Assembly: GCF_910592395.1 (NCBI RefSeq)
Contig: NC_088323.1
Coordinates: 1,238,001 to 1,302,000, forward strand
Length of the DNA: 64,000 nucleotides
Reading direction: 5' to 3'
DNA from: Lineus longissimus
Lineage: Eukaryota > Nemertea > Pilidiophora > Heteronemertea > Lineidae
The notes below the pieces were generated by a model, which was not told the DNA's origin, did not search any database, and worked only from the letters and a program-made list of their open reading frames with translations. The translations under genes and the position numbers were made by a program. Below, in pieces: positions 26,996 to 39,659 of this stretch. The stretch's first letter is position 1. Each line of letters starts with the position of its first letter.

Positions 26996-27342
26996 GCTAA
27001 GAGAAGGATATTTTCATCATTTGTTACACAGTAGAGAAATTTCTGCGATGCCAAACTAACATCACTCCTACAATGTGCCTGGCATGTTCAATCGTGTGTT
27101 CCTTTTGACCGCAGCGGCTGTACTAAAAGCCCTCTCGACACACAGGAACTCCCGACTATGTGGCCCGCAATTAACAGCCACTTCTCTTCCTTAAATGTTA
27201 TTACAGACAGACGTAAGGCTCTTAAAAGTTCAACCCCTGCTAGTGGACATCCACTGGTATCACTGCATAGGTCATGACAGCCATCAGCTATCAACAAAAC
27301 TTTCATTTAGCAAATCGAACTGTAAAAGCCAGAGTTGTTACT

Positions 27343-27788
27343 TTTGTTGCTGCTGCTGCTGCTGCTGCTGCTGTTGATAGGGTACTTGTTGTGTTGTTGT
27401 TTTAGTTGTTGTTGTAGCTAGAGCTGCTGCTGCTGCTGCTGTTGATAGGGTGCTTGTTGTGTTGTTGTTTTAGTTGTTGTTGTAGCTAGGGCTGCTGCTG
27501 CTGCTGCTGTTGATAGGGTGCTTGTTGTGTTGTTGTTTTAGTTGTTGTTGTAGCTAGGGCTGCTGCTGCTGCTGCTGTTGATAGGGTGCTTGTAGTGTTG
27601 TTGTTTTAGTTGTTGTTTTAGCTAGGGCTGCTGCTGCTGCTGCTGTTGTTAGGGTACTTGTTGTGTTGTTCTTTTAGTTGTTGTTGTAGCTAGGGCTGCT
27701 GCTGCTGCTGTTGTTGATAGGGTGCTTGTTGTGTTGTTGTTTTAGTTGTTGTTATAGCTAGGGCTGCTGCTGCTGCTGCTGCTGTTAT
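27343..27788. repeat. 68-bp minisatellite with embedded CTG tracts
   Basis: The landmark GATAGGGT (GTTAGGGT once) recurs at 27376, 27444, 27512, 27580, 27648 and 27716, an exact 68-bp period. Each unit holds a run of about five to six CTG triplets followed by GTTGATAGGGTGCTTGTTGT, then TTGTTTTAGTTGTTGTTGTAGCTAG. Array ends are pure CTG runs. The purity of the CTG blocks inside a fixed-length unit suggests the whole unit spread after the triplet tract arose. Confidence 0.96.
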
Positions 27789-30700
27789 TTACACAATGTT
27801 ACAGTTAAAAAAGGGCCCCCTGTAAAATTACCCTTTCCTTTTGTATGGTTACGGATAATGTTATCGTCACTAGTTTACATGCTACAGCTACTATGGTAAT
27901 CCCAGTACAGCTCTACGAAAGCAAACCAATTCGATAAAATTTCTTATCATGACCTCAGATACTCGTTATAGTTTAGGAATGCTCTTGGGGTTAATTTAAA
28001 AAGGTAATGTGATTCTTCGCAATGTCACTTGGCTTCATATTAACATAATACCCGAGGCGTAATTGACGGAGGGACGAGAAATAGTAAACTACTGCGTTCA
28101 TCAGTACATGCTGTGCCCGCGCTATTCTTTGAAGTGAACGATGAAGTACATGCACTGAATAATGAATTCGTTCTCTGCACTTAGGAATACAATGCATTAT
28201 ATATGTACTGCCTTTCGATCAGACGTCCAAGAACTGTTTTCTAACCGTGGGGTTGAAATGAAGTAAATTACTCGCATTTCACCAGCCAGTAGGCTTAGAC
28301 ATTAACACCCCTTGGATGAGTACGGAAAGCATATGTTACCGTCCTTTTTCTCTATCTATAGGTGGGGAAACATCAATCGCCCACTGACCTAACAGAAGGC
28401 ACCACATAGTATATTGAATTCTCTCTTATCTGAACTTCACGAAAATGGCACTTGGCAAGAATGCTTGGTGATATCTTGGAGTGAGACACTTCAGGGTCAC
28501 TTTACCTTGAAACTCATTCATTAGTGAACGTTATTGCGAAACCTTTCTCAGAGAGATTGATGTGAAAATGAAATATTACGGCAGAACAATGGTTCATGAT
28601 TCATTAGGAAGGAAAAACTGGCCCATTTTCCTTTAACTGTTGCTATATGGTGCAAGTTTATCTAGATTACCTGAAAAACTTGAAAACATAGTAAATGTCG
28701 CCTATGATCAACACTGCACACTCTCCAACAGCATAAACAAGCAACACATAGGCACTGTAGTGTGTTGCATTGGTTGGAGAGTGGGTACATTATTTTCAAT
28801 CTCACCAAAAAGAAATCTGTGTTTGATGACTTCGTGAATCTCCCATTTTCTGCTTTAATTGATCAAAACTGCTGGTGACTTTTGAAATATGAGTATTGGA
28901 ATCAGCCTGTGTTCTTTGCACTTGATTTCCCAAAAGGTCTTTAACCATAGATTTAACGATGACTTTCTTTCAATCAACGCATTCGATTCATAAAAGCCTC
29001 TCGAGGGACTTCGCTGTGATAATAGATATCTCCGCTGTGTCGTTTCCCGGTGATAACGCATCGGTTTCCTCTTGTTGTTTTAATACGACAGCGAGTTCAT
29101 CGAAAATATTTTCGCGGCCTTCCCCGGAAAGAGACAAAACTTGATCTAATGCACGACTGTCTATTAAAAATCCACCGAGTGCAAATAAAACGCTTTTCTA
29201 AATCGAAGGGGAACGCAGTCGGTAGTTTTGCCAGGTTGGCATGTTCAACAGATAACGCGAATCAGTTTAATGATTTATGCTAGTTTGATCCGTGTAGATA
29301 AAAGGTTTTAGCATCAGGATTGCAGCGGTACCGTGTGTGATCAAATAATCACAGAAATTTTTCCAGCACTTCAACGTGCAATTTTTAAGACACGAAGATG
29401 GCAAATTAATTAGTGCAAGCGGGGATTTAGGCGGCACTCGTAAAGCGGCGTTCATACTATGTTGCATGCCCCGATGATAGGTAGGAAAACTCTTCAAAAC
29501 CGTCGCGTCGGTAAAGAAAAGTGCGTTCATATATTCCTGCTTCGTCGTCCGAAGTTCTTCGCAAGAGTTGTGAACCTGCCTAATAATTAGCGTTTGAGAT
29601 GGCACCAGATTAGTCCAGCGAAATAACACGCAAACACGTCAATGATAAGGGGCGAAGGCTCTGCTCATCATATCACACTCATCATTACTTTCCATTGAAC
29701 GCCTTTGGCAGGTTGAGCCGGTTTGCTGCTAATCACTATGGTTTATGAGATTGATGGCATTGAGGGCGAGAAATGATCCGAACTGAGATGGTACGTCAGT
29801 GGTATAGTCAATGGAGACCGAGTGATTTATCTTTGGTACTCCCAACAGTACACACCTTAAAGCATTAAAGTTTGCAATGGTTTAATCGATGAGAGTTCCA
29901 AGAGTATACCCTTGAGAATAGTTCGAACGACGGGTTTTGCTTGACATAAGATACGATGGTCCTTTGCATGGACTCCAGGTTCGGTATAGTCAGATACAGA
30001 TTTCGAAATTTTCCAACGCGAATATACATCGTTCGTAATTGCTTACGGGATATTATCGAGCGTCCCTGTAGAGTGTTTTAACCACTTGCAGCTACGGTTT
30101 GTACTCACACGGCAACCCCAACCGCACTGAGTAAAGGAGGTGTCTGTTTCATACATTGTCTTGTTTTCTGAAATATATTATGGTTTCTGTATCATTAATA
30201 CTTTCTGCAAATGTCATACAAACCTCGACCCAAGGCGTACAAAGTCGCACAGCGTTTCCTCTTACATCACAGTCTCACTTGAACGTGTAGACGCGAAGTA
30301 AGAGCGACTCAATGTCAGACGACGCGAGTGATGGATCAGTTTCCTCGTCTTCCTCATATATTCTTTATCATTATCTGCTTCTTTTTGGCGTTCTCTCTGA
30401 CAGTTGGTAATTCCTACTTTTTGACACAGTTTTGTTAGGAAAGACTATTAATAATTCACTTACGTTGCTCAAAAGAACTTGTGATGATGAATGTGCTCAC
30501 GACGACTCGACATACTATTTGTCAAGCTCTGACATTTGCATATCCTGTTTGTTTACAAGAGAGTATTCTCGAATCAAAAATGTTATTATATTACGTGCCA
30601 GCAGCTTTTCTAAAAACGAGCTATTCCGAGCCCGGCGTTATATCATCACCATCACCTTTAGTATTTAGATAAGAAAGAGACATGTATATAATTATAATGC

Positions 30701-32536
30701 AGGTCTCATGAAGAACAGCGCGTGACGTGTCGTATGACCTTTAATTAGATGATTCAAACATTACACAAATATTTAAAAATGCCAACAATCGAAGTATCAT
30801 TGCATTAGAGCATTAGATACAGGTAATACAATAACAATACCATTAAGTTTCTTTTTAAAAAGAAGCGCATTGAATGAGGTAATTTGAATTCGCACTCTGA
30901 TGAAAAAATGGATATTATCGGAATACATTGTGATAGAAACATTTCTATAATAACTTGTTTAATATGCATTATTCAACTCGCGTTGGAAACCTTAGTTGTG
31001 CAAGTTTTGAAAAGTGAAATTCTGTTATTCCCCCCGAGGAGAGACTGAGGTATGATATTCTAAACAAATATCAGGAGCACAACACCATTGACAAGGAAAT
31101 AAGTGGAAAAACTATTCACAAATACATGTTGCCCGAAACCTTATATTTCAAATTCAAATAGTTTTCGTTTCTGGTTCGTCAATATGACGGAAGTGCGTCT
31201 TTTTGGAAAGGATCCAACGACATGCGGATAACTTGCCAATATAGTTCCTACTCTAACAGGTGGCACCACTGCTATTTAAAGAAGGCGACGTTTTCTCTCC
31301 AACATAGTCCTTTAAGAACAAACGACCCCATGGATAAGAGTTATTTCAGGCCAGGTTTGTCATCTTATCGGAATCTTTGGAAGATCGATGACGATAGAAT
31401 ATCTAAAGACCTTTGTAATATGAACCAAGGGATGGATGCCTTAGATTTGGTGTAATCTGAATCCATTACGGAGACAAAGACAACAGATTTCGATAAGTCA
31501 AATTCTACAGTAAATCGATTGGTATAAATGAACTGAGAATCAGAGACCCAAGGGAAGGGTTGAACCCTTTACTTCTGTAGAATATACACTATCGACATGA
31601 TGAAATGGCGAATCTTCGTTCTTTTCTTTGATTCTCAATAATCAGGTTCATATACCGACAAATCAGTGGTGGCCGGAAAGCTGATTGGGTTGTAAAACCC
31701 TCATTTTACTCACGCGGGTGGATTTTCTCAACGGATAAAACACTTTGTTTTTTACACACACTGTGTACGCGATAACTGTTATTGACAGAGTATACCATTA
31801 TCATGCTGCGCTGCATGTTGTGCTACATACATTATAGATCTTCAGTTCTTCAAGTGACTTTGAATAAGATATGAGCATCCTCTTGAAAATACCATTGTTG
31901 TAGCTAATGTAATATGCACTCAGAACGTCAACTTTATTTCGGTGCACAAACACAAAGTGTAGAGCGTCCGTATCTAGCTAGCCCAGTGACTATCACAGAT
32001 TCTCTCCAGAAAAATCAATCAAAAACTTAACACGAAACAAATCTTCAGCCTTAATCACCAAATGGTGGTATAAACAGATTGTTTTAATGACGATAATCCA
32101 ACTTACAAACTGACGAATTGTGCAGCAGCGTAGAAATGGCAGACAAATAATGGAACATATGGTATCAATATTGATAGCGTTGCTACATCTCCCTTGTTAG
32201 TATCAGTGCAAATGTTACAAGCATGAATGCTAAGGGCGATGAAGCTTAAACAATCTATTTGGGACCTCAACTATTACTGCCTTTGAAATGTACAATGTAA
32301 ATGTACACCAACCATTGTTTTTTTATACAGAAAGTGAGTGAAGACAAATAATGACATGGTGAAGTGTGGGCAAGCATTTCGGAACAAACACTTTTATGAT
32401 CCGTATTGGAAATCCATCAGCGCCAATGCAAGTTAATGGTTCGCCAAATAATCAGGATGTCTATTCGATACTAGACTGTGCACTACAATAATATCATAAA
32501 CCAAAATTTTACTGCCGATACAATGGTTTTCTTTGA
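27789..32536. other. Non-genic stretch with a possible hairpin at 28719-28783
   Basis: The ORFs here (for example 29267-29629 minus, 120 codons) have no recognised motif. The only structured element I see is an imperfect inverted repeat at 28719-28783. Confidence 0.45.
28719..28783. repeat. Imperfect hairpin, 65 nt
   Basis: CACTCTCCAAC pairs with GTTGGAGAGTG at the base (11 bp). After an asymmetric internal loop, GCAACACA pairs with TGTGTTGC (8 bp) around a terminal loop. It could be a chance fold or a decayed inverted repeat; the large internal loop argues against a typical microRNA precursor. Confidence 0.4.
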
Positions 32537-32583
32537 TCCTGAGTTCAACTAAGTACCTTTGACCAGAACGATATGAAAAACAC
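32537..32583 (-). mobile_element. MITE solo terminal fragment (copy 4)
   Basis: Only one end of the element survives: CCTGAGTTCAACTAAGTACC, TTTGACCAGAACGATATG and AAAAACAC. This matches the end of full-length copies in reverse orientation. The rest is gone. Confidence 0.8.
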
Positions 32584-33428
32584 AATACAGTCATATGAAG
32601 CATGACCGTGCACTTATTGCGTAGCGAACCTCCGTAAAGACTGACTGACTGACTGTTCGATTTCATAATTTGCAGCCATCAGGTGATCGACAACTTACGT
32701 GCGATTGAACTGAAATTCAAGTGAAATTTAATTAAAACTGATTACAATTGAACAAAAGAAAATTAATCACCATCGTCAAGGCGTGGGCAAAGCAATCGAT
32801 AGATTTATTTGGCGTAAGATTCCAGTAATAGCTGTGAATAACATTTTCCCTGCACAAAGAGAAATAGTCACAATCGCATTCAATAGGATTAGACCATTTG
32901 GCAGCCATTTGGAATTAGGCGGCCATCTTGAATTTCAGGCAAACCCAACGGTGGAAGATTAGTAGTATTTCCTTGGCTTACATGGCTTCGCCCTTTCTAA
33001 ATAGGCACACTATTTCGTTTGGTTTTCAACGAAACCACTACCAGTAGACATATGACTGCCATTAAAAGAATGTTAAGAACATTTGACGAAAAGCTAGGGT
33101 CAATAAATGCGTTGTCACAAATAATAAGTCCAAGTCATGGATCATTCTGACTCTTTTTTTGTTCTCATACGACCCAAGGTACAACTCAATCATGGCTAAC
33201 TGTCTTAATGTTCTCCTCTTTGGTAGAGCCATCCAACTTGAGAAGGCCCATGGCGCCCATTCAAGCTTGCGCGCATTTAGGTAACATATCGTGAAATCGC
33301 CAAGCTAACCGCGAAGCATTGATCGTTAGCGCGAGTAACCGCACTCGGCGTACTCGCGAACAAACTATTAGCGGCATCTCCCATGCTATTACCATTACCA
33401 TTCGCATTTCGGCTTCCAGATTCATTGT
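32584..33428. other. Non-genic stretch upstream of the peptide gene
   Basis: No gene or repeat is recognised. From about 33240 the sequence becomes noticeably more GC- and CpG-rich towards the promoter and CDS that follow. The minus-strand frames overlapping that part are shadows. Confidence 0.5.
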
Positions 33429-33448
33429 CACGTGATCGAGAGTATAAG
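33429..33448 (+). promoter_or_regulatory. Core promoter: CACGTG E-box and TATA box
   Basis: A palindromic E-box CACGTG (33429-33434, within TCACGTGA) lies eight bases before TATAAG (33443-33448). The TATA box is about 92 bp upstream of the ATG at 33535, which would place the cap site near 33472-33481, where the pyrimidine-rich TTTTCACAGCC resembles an initiator. The resulting 5' leader would be about 55-60 nt and unspliced. CACGTG is the classical binding site of basic helix-loop-helix factors; its use here is inferred. Confidence 0.6.
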
Positions 33449-33534
33449 AGGCCGCGCGGATCCAAATCGGGAACATTTTCACAGCCGTCAATTCGAGAAA
33501 AGGTAGTCTGTAGCCTCGGTGCGTCATCAGGATC

Positions 33535-33957
33535 ATGAACACCACAGATTACATACGCGGTGCACTCATACTCGCAGTGGGCCTTTTGGCGCTCTGCAGC
33601 GCGGAGCCAGCGAGAAAACGACAATTCGGAGCTGATGACACCAATATTGGATTCGGCAACGCCCTATTCGGCAAATCTGGCGATGGGAAATATCAAGATT
33701 GGCAAAGTTTCTTCGCGAAGCGAATCGGCGTAAAGCGTGGATTAGGCTCCTCTCAGCATGAAAATGGATTCGGGGCGCCCTGGTCTGACACCAAACTACA
33801 GGACTGGAAAAATTATTTCGCCCGCCCTGCTCGGTTTAATGATGGTGGAAACACAGGTGGATTCGGGTCCTCCAATATCGGCAAGGGTACGGGAAGCTTC
33901 CAAAGCTGGAATGGTGGGCTGTTCAAACGGGACACGGAGGAAACTCAAAAGCATTAG
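33535..33957 (+). CDS. Putative secreted multi-copy peptide precursor
   Basis: A 140-residue protein in a single uninterrupted frame. Residues 1-23 form a signal peptide with hydrophobic core ALILAVGLLALC and likely cleavage after CSA. Lys-Arg pairs at 28-29, 62-63, 67-68 and 131-132 mark prohormone convertase sites; the second repeat ends FARPAR instead of KR. Three diverged repeats lie between them: residues 30-61 (ends YQDWQSFFA), 69-96 (ends LQDWKNYFA) and 101-130 (ends FQSWNGGLF), each with an upstream GFG. The first starts with Gln, so pyroglutamate is possible. No Gly precedes a cleavage site, so C-terminal amidation is not predicted. IGV (64-66) is a spacer and DTEETQKH an acidic tail. 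This architecture is typical of neuropeptide or hormone precursors. I cannot assign it to a named family. The local GC rise, TATA box and placement of the ATG support a real gene; a further 5' exon cannot be excluded. Confidence 0.8.
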   Translation: MNTTDYIRGALILAVGLLALCSAEPARKRQFGADDTNIGFGNALFGKSGDGKYQDWQSFFAKRIGVKRGLGSSQHENGFGAPWSDTKLQDWKNYFARPARFNDGGNTGGFGSSNIGKGTGSFQSWNGGLFKRDTEETQKH

Positions 33958-34587
33958 CCGGTGAGATTGAAATTTTTATAAGAAACATTTGTGATAAGGG
34001 AAAATGAGTGTATATTGATGGATTTTTTTCAAAATTCCAAACTGTGACATTCCTGTTTTAGTCATTTCGTTACAAACTTAACTTTGTCGCTTACTTGTGC
34101 CCCCTATTGTCCATTACCGTTACCATAGCTGGCGAATTCGAACTTTCGATAAATTGGTGAACTTTTCCCCTTAAACCTTGAAAACTATTGCGCTGACTGC
34201 AACCGTTTGAGAAAAGCGCCGATCGTTCTGTCACCGTTTTGTAACTCGAACGTGCTAGGAAAATCCTCAGCATTAGCATTGTTGGAACATGAAAAGAGTT
34301 GAATTGAAGGAAGCATTTTTGACTATAACGGATTGGTCAGTCGAAATCCGGTCTTTGGATAACGGATAACCAAGCATTTCTTATTCGCTGCGAATGAAAA
34401 CGATCGATCGTCAGGGGAAAACGAATATTTAAAAGCAGACTCTTAAAGGTCAGTTATGTCTTATTACCTTGCTCAATGAATCTGTCCAGAACCAATTCAA
34501 AGCAGATAGTATGTGGTTAGACACTTGTTGATATGATCAGTATTGGTTAATCGACCATTCAATCAGAATGAAATGACTGTTATCATA

Positions 34588-34593
34588 AATAAA
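34588..34593 (+). terminator. Possible polyadenylation signal of the peptide gene
   Basis: The first AATAAA on the plus strand after the stop codon at 33957 occurs here, about 630 bp downstream. That would give a plausible 3' UTR. There is no downstream GU-rich element clear enough to be decisive. Confidence 0.35.
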
Positions 34594-37500
34594 GTCATAA
34601 ACTGAATCCATCTAAACTCTGTAGTTCCATCACGTAATTCAAAATCGAATTCACGGCATGCTTCCGCACGAATGCTCGCTGTATCCCCGGCGATCCTCTC
34701 GAAGGATTGTGTTTGCGATCATATGTCGCGAAAAAAGAAATCTCTCATCGCGGGACGACATCAGCGTTTCTTATCTTGCAGTCATCAGAGGTTCATTACA
34801 CTTAAGGGATGTCGATAATGTCGGCAGAAAGAACTATATTGCCAAGTGACTTCATCTCGGAAAGAAACGGTGCGGAAATATTAAAAATTTACTGAACTGA
34901 CTATTGAAACATCAATAAAGTTACACTGAAACGTGTTGTAGCTGGGTTGATCTCGGAACTGTATTTTTGGATCTATATGGAACATTGGGTAACTATTGAT
35001 GATCCTTCGGACAGTCAGTTACAGATACTTCTTGTGAAATGGGATTTCTAATTAGAAAAAAAGGAAAGAAAGACAGTTAGCTCTGTTTAAGCGCCGTTTA
35101 AGAACTGACTGATACGTGATGTACTTTTTAAATATTCGCTCCTGTTTCTAAACGTCTGAGCTAATCTGGCTTCATGACGGTCCAGCGCGATTCCAAGAAG
35201 GGACAAACTACAGCGGTATCTATTACTTTTGGACCGCGGACCATTGAATATCACCCGATTGCAGTATTATCTTACATCATCATCTCGAAGAGATCAAAGA
35301 GACATTCCGAGACAGAGAAGCCCAAGAACTTACATGCCCAGTTCTCTAAGCATTTGGTTTATCTGGTCATTGTTAAGGTATGGCTTCGTGGACGATCTCA
35401 GTCAATCTAAGTTGCCTTTGTGCGAACTATTGCGGTGGGGTTCGCCAAGGCACACTTGGAAGACTTCGCACCGACAATAAAGAGACAAACGTGATAAAAA
35501 GATACGACGGGAGGTAATCAGGGGATCAGGGAATTTCATTAGAGACGAGTAGAGTAATCTGCGTTCCAATCAAGAGAGAAAGAAAAGGTCATCAGAAATC
35601 AAGACGTCTTTAGCTGTTTCTGTGATTCTATCAGGTTTACTTTCACCAAAAAAAACCCCCACTCAGTGGACCTTTGGACACAGGACTAACTTCTACTTGA
35701 TTGGTGGAGCTAGAGATACGTTTTTCAAGCAATTATTGCCTCGAAATGGTCTCGTTTATTTCATTCACTTGATGCTGTACTGAAAAAATAACATCATTCA
35801 ACAGCAAATACTATTCCATTGGGATTGACTCATTGATGGACATTTTGGACACATGACTAAACTTCTGTCCGATTGCTGGATAAAGGATTTCTAAAACAAA
35901 TTACACGCCAAGTGCTTTTTCGTATTAGAAATTGCAGGAATACCTTCCTGTTAGTTTCGTTGCCTGGTTCTCTTTGGGACTTATATAAACAGAACTCCTT
36001 GGACATCCCCATTGTACATTCATTGATTCAGCTGATGATTCCTCGGAGATTAACATTCAGATCATGATATCAATTGTTGTAACGACTCCTGTTTGGACTA
36101 CAAAGCCTATATTTGTCGGGCTGGAATCCTGAAACCATCCAATTTGAAACTAGGATCATCATTATTAGACCACATGGCCTTGATTTAGTGACTGTTATTA
36201 CGGCCAGGACACGAAGCAATCCGCTTTTTTTACGACGATGGATGGTATGGATTGATGAAGCATCTTGATAGCTCTCCGAGATTCGCGCAGAAGGCACGAC
36301 TGCTTGGAAACAAAAGCGATGGTGCCGCGAAAATAACTGGTATGACGATGCAGCGGAGACGTGTTCCGTTATAGTGAAAGATACAGAGTCATCTATATAA
36401 TGCTTTGTGCCTGTTCTTTGAACAATCTTTCATTATTTAGGACAGTTACATGGAACTTTTTAAAAATAATCTCTAACAAGTTTGCAGATATTGACCCCAA
36501 CATGGCATTTGACTTAGACTTCAACTTGAATTGTTTAAAATTTAAATTTCATTCCTTTTCATTCCACACGTTTCCATTCCGTAGTTCAAAGGTCAATAAA
36601 ATATCGTGTTTCTTATGTAACTCTGTCGAAAAACGCAACAAACGATTCAAACGAGATTGTAATTGTATACTTTCCGTGAACGGCAATGTTATTGTTCAGA
36701 TTTGGAAATAAAGAATATTGACATGTTCATAATGCATTATGGAAAATGAACAATACTTTAACTATGAATGCCGACTAGCACGTTCTGATATTTAGCAAAT
36801 ACGTCTTTTTGTGCAATGCTAATATGTTGTGAAGTGACATGCATTATTTCCACCTAAAATACGTTGTGCACACCATGCATGCACTATCAACCGAAGACAG
36901 TTCGTCTTGACAAAAGGTAAATAAATGTTCATTGATGTATTTGTCTGAGTGCCGGCTTCATATAAATGTACAATAGAGTCATTTATTTTATTTGAAATTC
37001 TCATGCTTGATTTCTTTGCACCTGGATGCCGAAAGGGACACGGCATTGAAAGGAAAAGGGGCGGTAAATGTTTGCAAACATAAGCAGATTCAATTAAGAT
37101 GGTTTGGAATCTCTTTTCTTGAAGAATATAAACATTAACAGCTTACAGTGTCAATAGAATATATTCTAGTCCCGACAGACAAACGAATTCGTGTAGAGAC
37201 CGCGCGATTCCGGAACGAACCACCCAAAAAGCTCTGTTGAGAATCCATTGTTCTCGCGAGGTTTCAAGAAGAGTGTATTTGACGTCGATAACAATGGGTG
37301 CTAACAGATTACGAAATCTATTAGAAGTTATTTTATTTGTTATTTTACGTAAATGCATAGGTTGTGTGAACATGGTGAAGGGATCCTTTGTTCTGAATCG
37401 GTAACATGTGAATGTGCTGAATTGACGGAACGAATGAACACCATTATTCAGATTCAGGCAACTCTCATCAAAAAATGAAGGTTGCCTAATACAGCTTGAG

Positions 37501-39659
37501 TACTGGTTACAGTTCAAGTTATGGTGAGACCTGATGTATTAAAAGCCCATGCTTACTTCACGCGCTTTTGACAAATATATCTATAAAATATACATTTCAG
37601 TGATTTTAATCTGAAATCAACTTAACCTGAAAATCTTGTACATGAACTGCATATGCAAAGGCAAACATGTTCTACATTAATTTTTCTGGATTATTTGCTG
37701 TGTTGTAAAGGAGAAAGGTTAATAAAATTCGTTCATTACTAACTTTCATGACACATTACATTGAGCATGTGTTATTTGGCGCTATGGTTTTTGAAGCTTT
37801 ATCATGTGTTTACCCCTCCAGCGAAAACAAAAATAGCACCTTGTTTTTGATTTGACGACTGTACAAATTGAGGACGTATTTTTAAAGCCTCGTATGTGCT
37901 TCGAAAGATGCTATACCGGGGAATAACAAAATAACTAATTGATGATATACATCATTTTTTCAAGCAAATGGCTTTTAGTTGGCAAAAATATTGGCGGCAA
38001 ATCATTTCAAACACTGATTAATCCTGGTTTCCAGCAACGCCTCGCTGGATTTATGTCAGTGGCGTTCGGAAATGATCACCCGTAATGTCACATCAGAGTA
38101 ACCGGAGATTAGAAACTTATGAAAATTTTTGGAAGAGCATTTTTATGCAATTCTGTAGATAATACGGTATCAATCATTAGAATTAGCTTATTGAAACACA
38201 AATGGTTAAAAATGAGAAACGTACAGGACGTTTCAGATCCGCCATATCTTTCAACAGAACGAGCCAAAACGAGGCACGGTGCATTATGCACTGTTAATGG
38301 TGGTACATTGTAACCAAAGTGTTTCGGAAAACCAGGCTAAAGTCACGAACGAGTACACGCCTTTGCGGGAATAATGCCCATATACTTACTCCATTACGGA
38401 AAACGGGAAGGGGATGGCCTGGCTGACAGCAACATTACAAAGGTTGTAAAAGGATACATCTTTCAAAAAAACTGAGCCCGATCCCATTATTAAGAGAGTC
38501 AGCAGAGGGCTGCTTTCAGAATGCAACAACAGGGCATTGCACGTCGAGATGCAACAGGTGAAAACCCCAATCAAATCATGGACGTCTTCTGCATGATATA
38601 AACTAGACGCTACGTGATTTTTTTCCTCCAGACTCATTTATTCTGAGCTAAAAACGGATCCGTAAATCTGATAGACATATATATGATATTAGATCATTGA
38701 TGAGATTACTCCCTCGTCACCCTTGATCTCGCCGAGTCTCTCACCATGTGTAATTGACCGGGCCCATTAACGGATGAGGGATGACAAGATCCAGTCAAAG
38801 CAATACTTTAGTAGAATCAGTTTCAGCTTCTCTTATCGCCTGATAAACCTAGTCGAACTTATAAAATTGTGTATGTAATAATATATTTCCGTTTTCATGG
38901 CGTTACATGAACAATCAATTATACAGAACACACCCTAGAGAGTGTCAAAGAATAATTTTTACATTGTAAAGTTAAATATCTTGGTTTTTTTCATCGATTT
39001 AGAATTTTGAAAACAATTTTTGTGGCTGATTAACCTCTCAGAAACAGGTTGCTGCAGGTTTTTCAATTCTGCTATAATTGGCCACTTGGAGTCTGCATAA
39101 AACATGAAATTGCAAATTAAATTTTTCAAACATTTCTATTAGATTACTTTATCAACGTGTATCACTAAGCAATGGAAATACCTTCTCAATAGCCAATTCA
39201 TTTCAATTGTAAGGAAATTGGAAGTGCCATGGCAAATTATGAGGTTGACATACTTGTCTTAGTTGCAGGTTAAGCAATATTTGGCGACCTTTCATTTTAC
39301 ACGGTTTGAAGCCCTGTGGACCGATGCGTCGTTTATATGTGAAGAGCCAATATCAGGGACGACAGAATGGGATTAACAATTCAACTGAAAACTTAAGTCG
39401 CCAAGTCATCTCTTTTTCCACATCTTCTGCGATGGTAAATCGAGTGACCTTGTCGGTGGTTGTCATTGCCGTCAGCTAGTTTGTGTCCCTTCCACGACAT
39501 ATTGGAAGTGTTCGTTGGGCACCGTCAACATAATCAAAAGGAACAAGTCGGACTTGCACTGGATCAATGTCATAACGTGACCCAGGGCAGGCCACTGTAT
39601 CTTCTTCATCCACATAACAAATAGGCACACATCATTTTATAGCCAGGTATAGTCTTATA
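34594..39659. other. Non-genic stretch, nothing recognisable
   Basis: Unrecognised ORFs of up to 124 codons are present (36361-36711 plus, 37143-37517 minus), with no signal peptide, domain or consistent splice sites. No repeats of note. Confidence 0.5.

Noticed and set aside
27195-27377. 60-codon plus ORF ending in poly-Cys
   Set aside because: The poly-Cys tail is the CTG tract read in another frame; no coding support upstream.
33261-33624. Two minus-strand ORFs of 94 and 115 codons
   Set aside because: They overlap the promoter and 5' end of the peptide precursor in GC-rich DNA and show no motif; treated as shadows.
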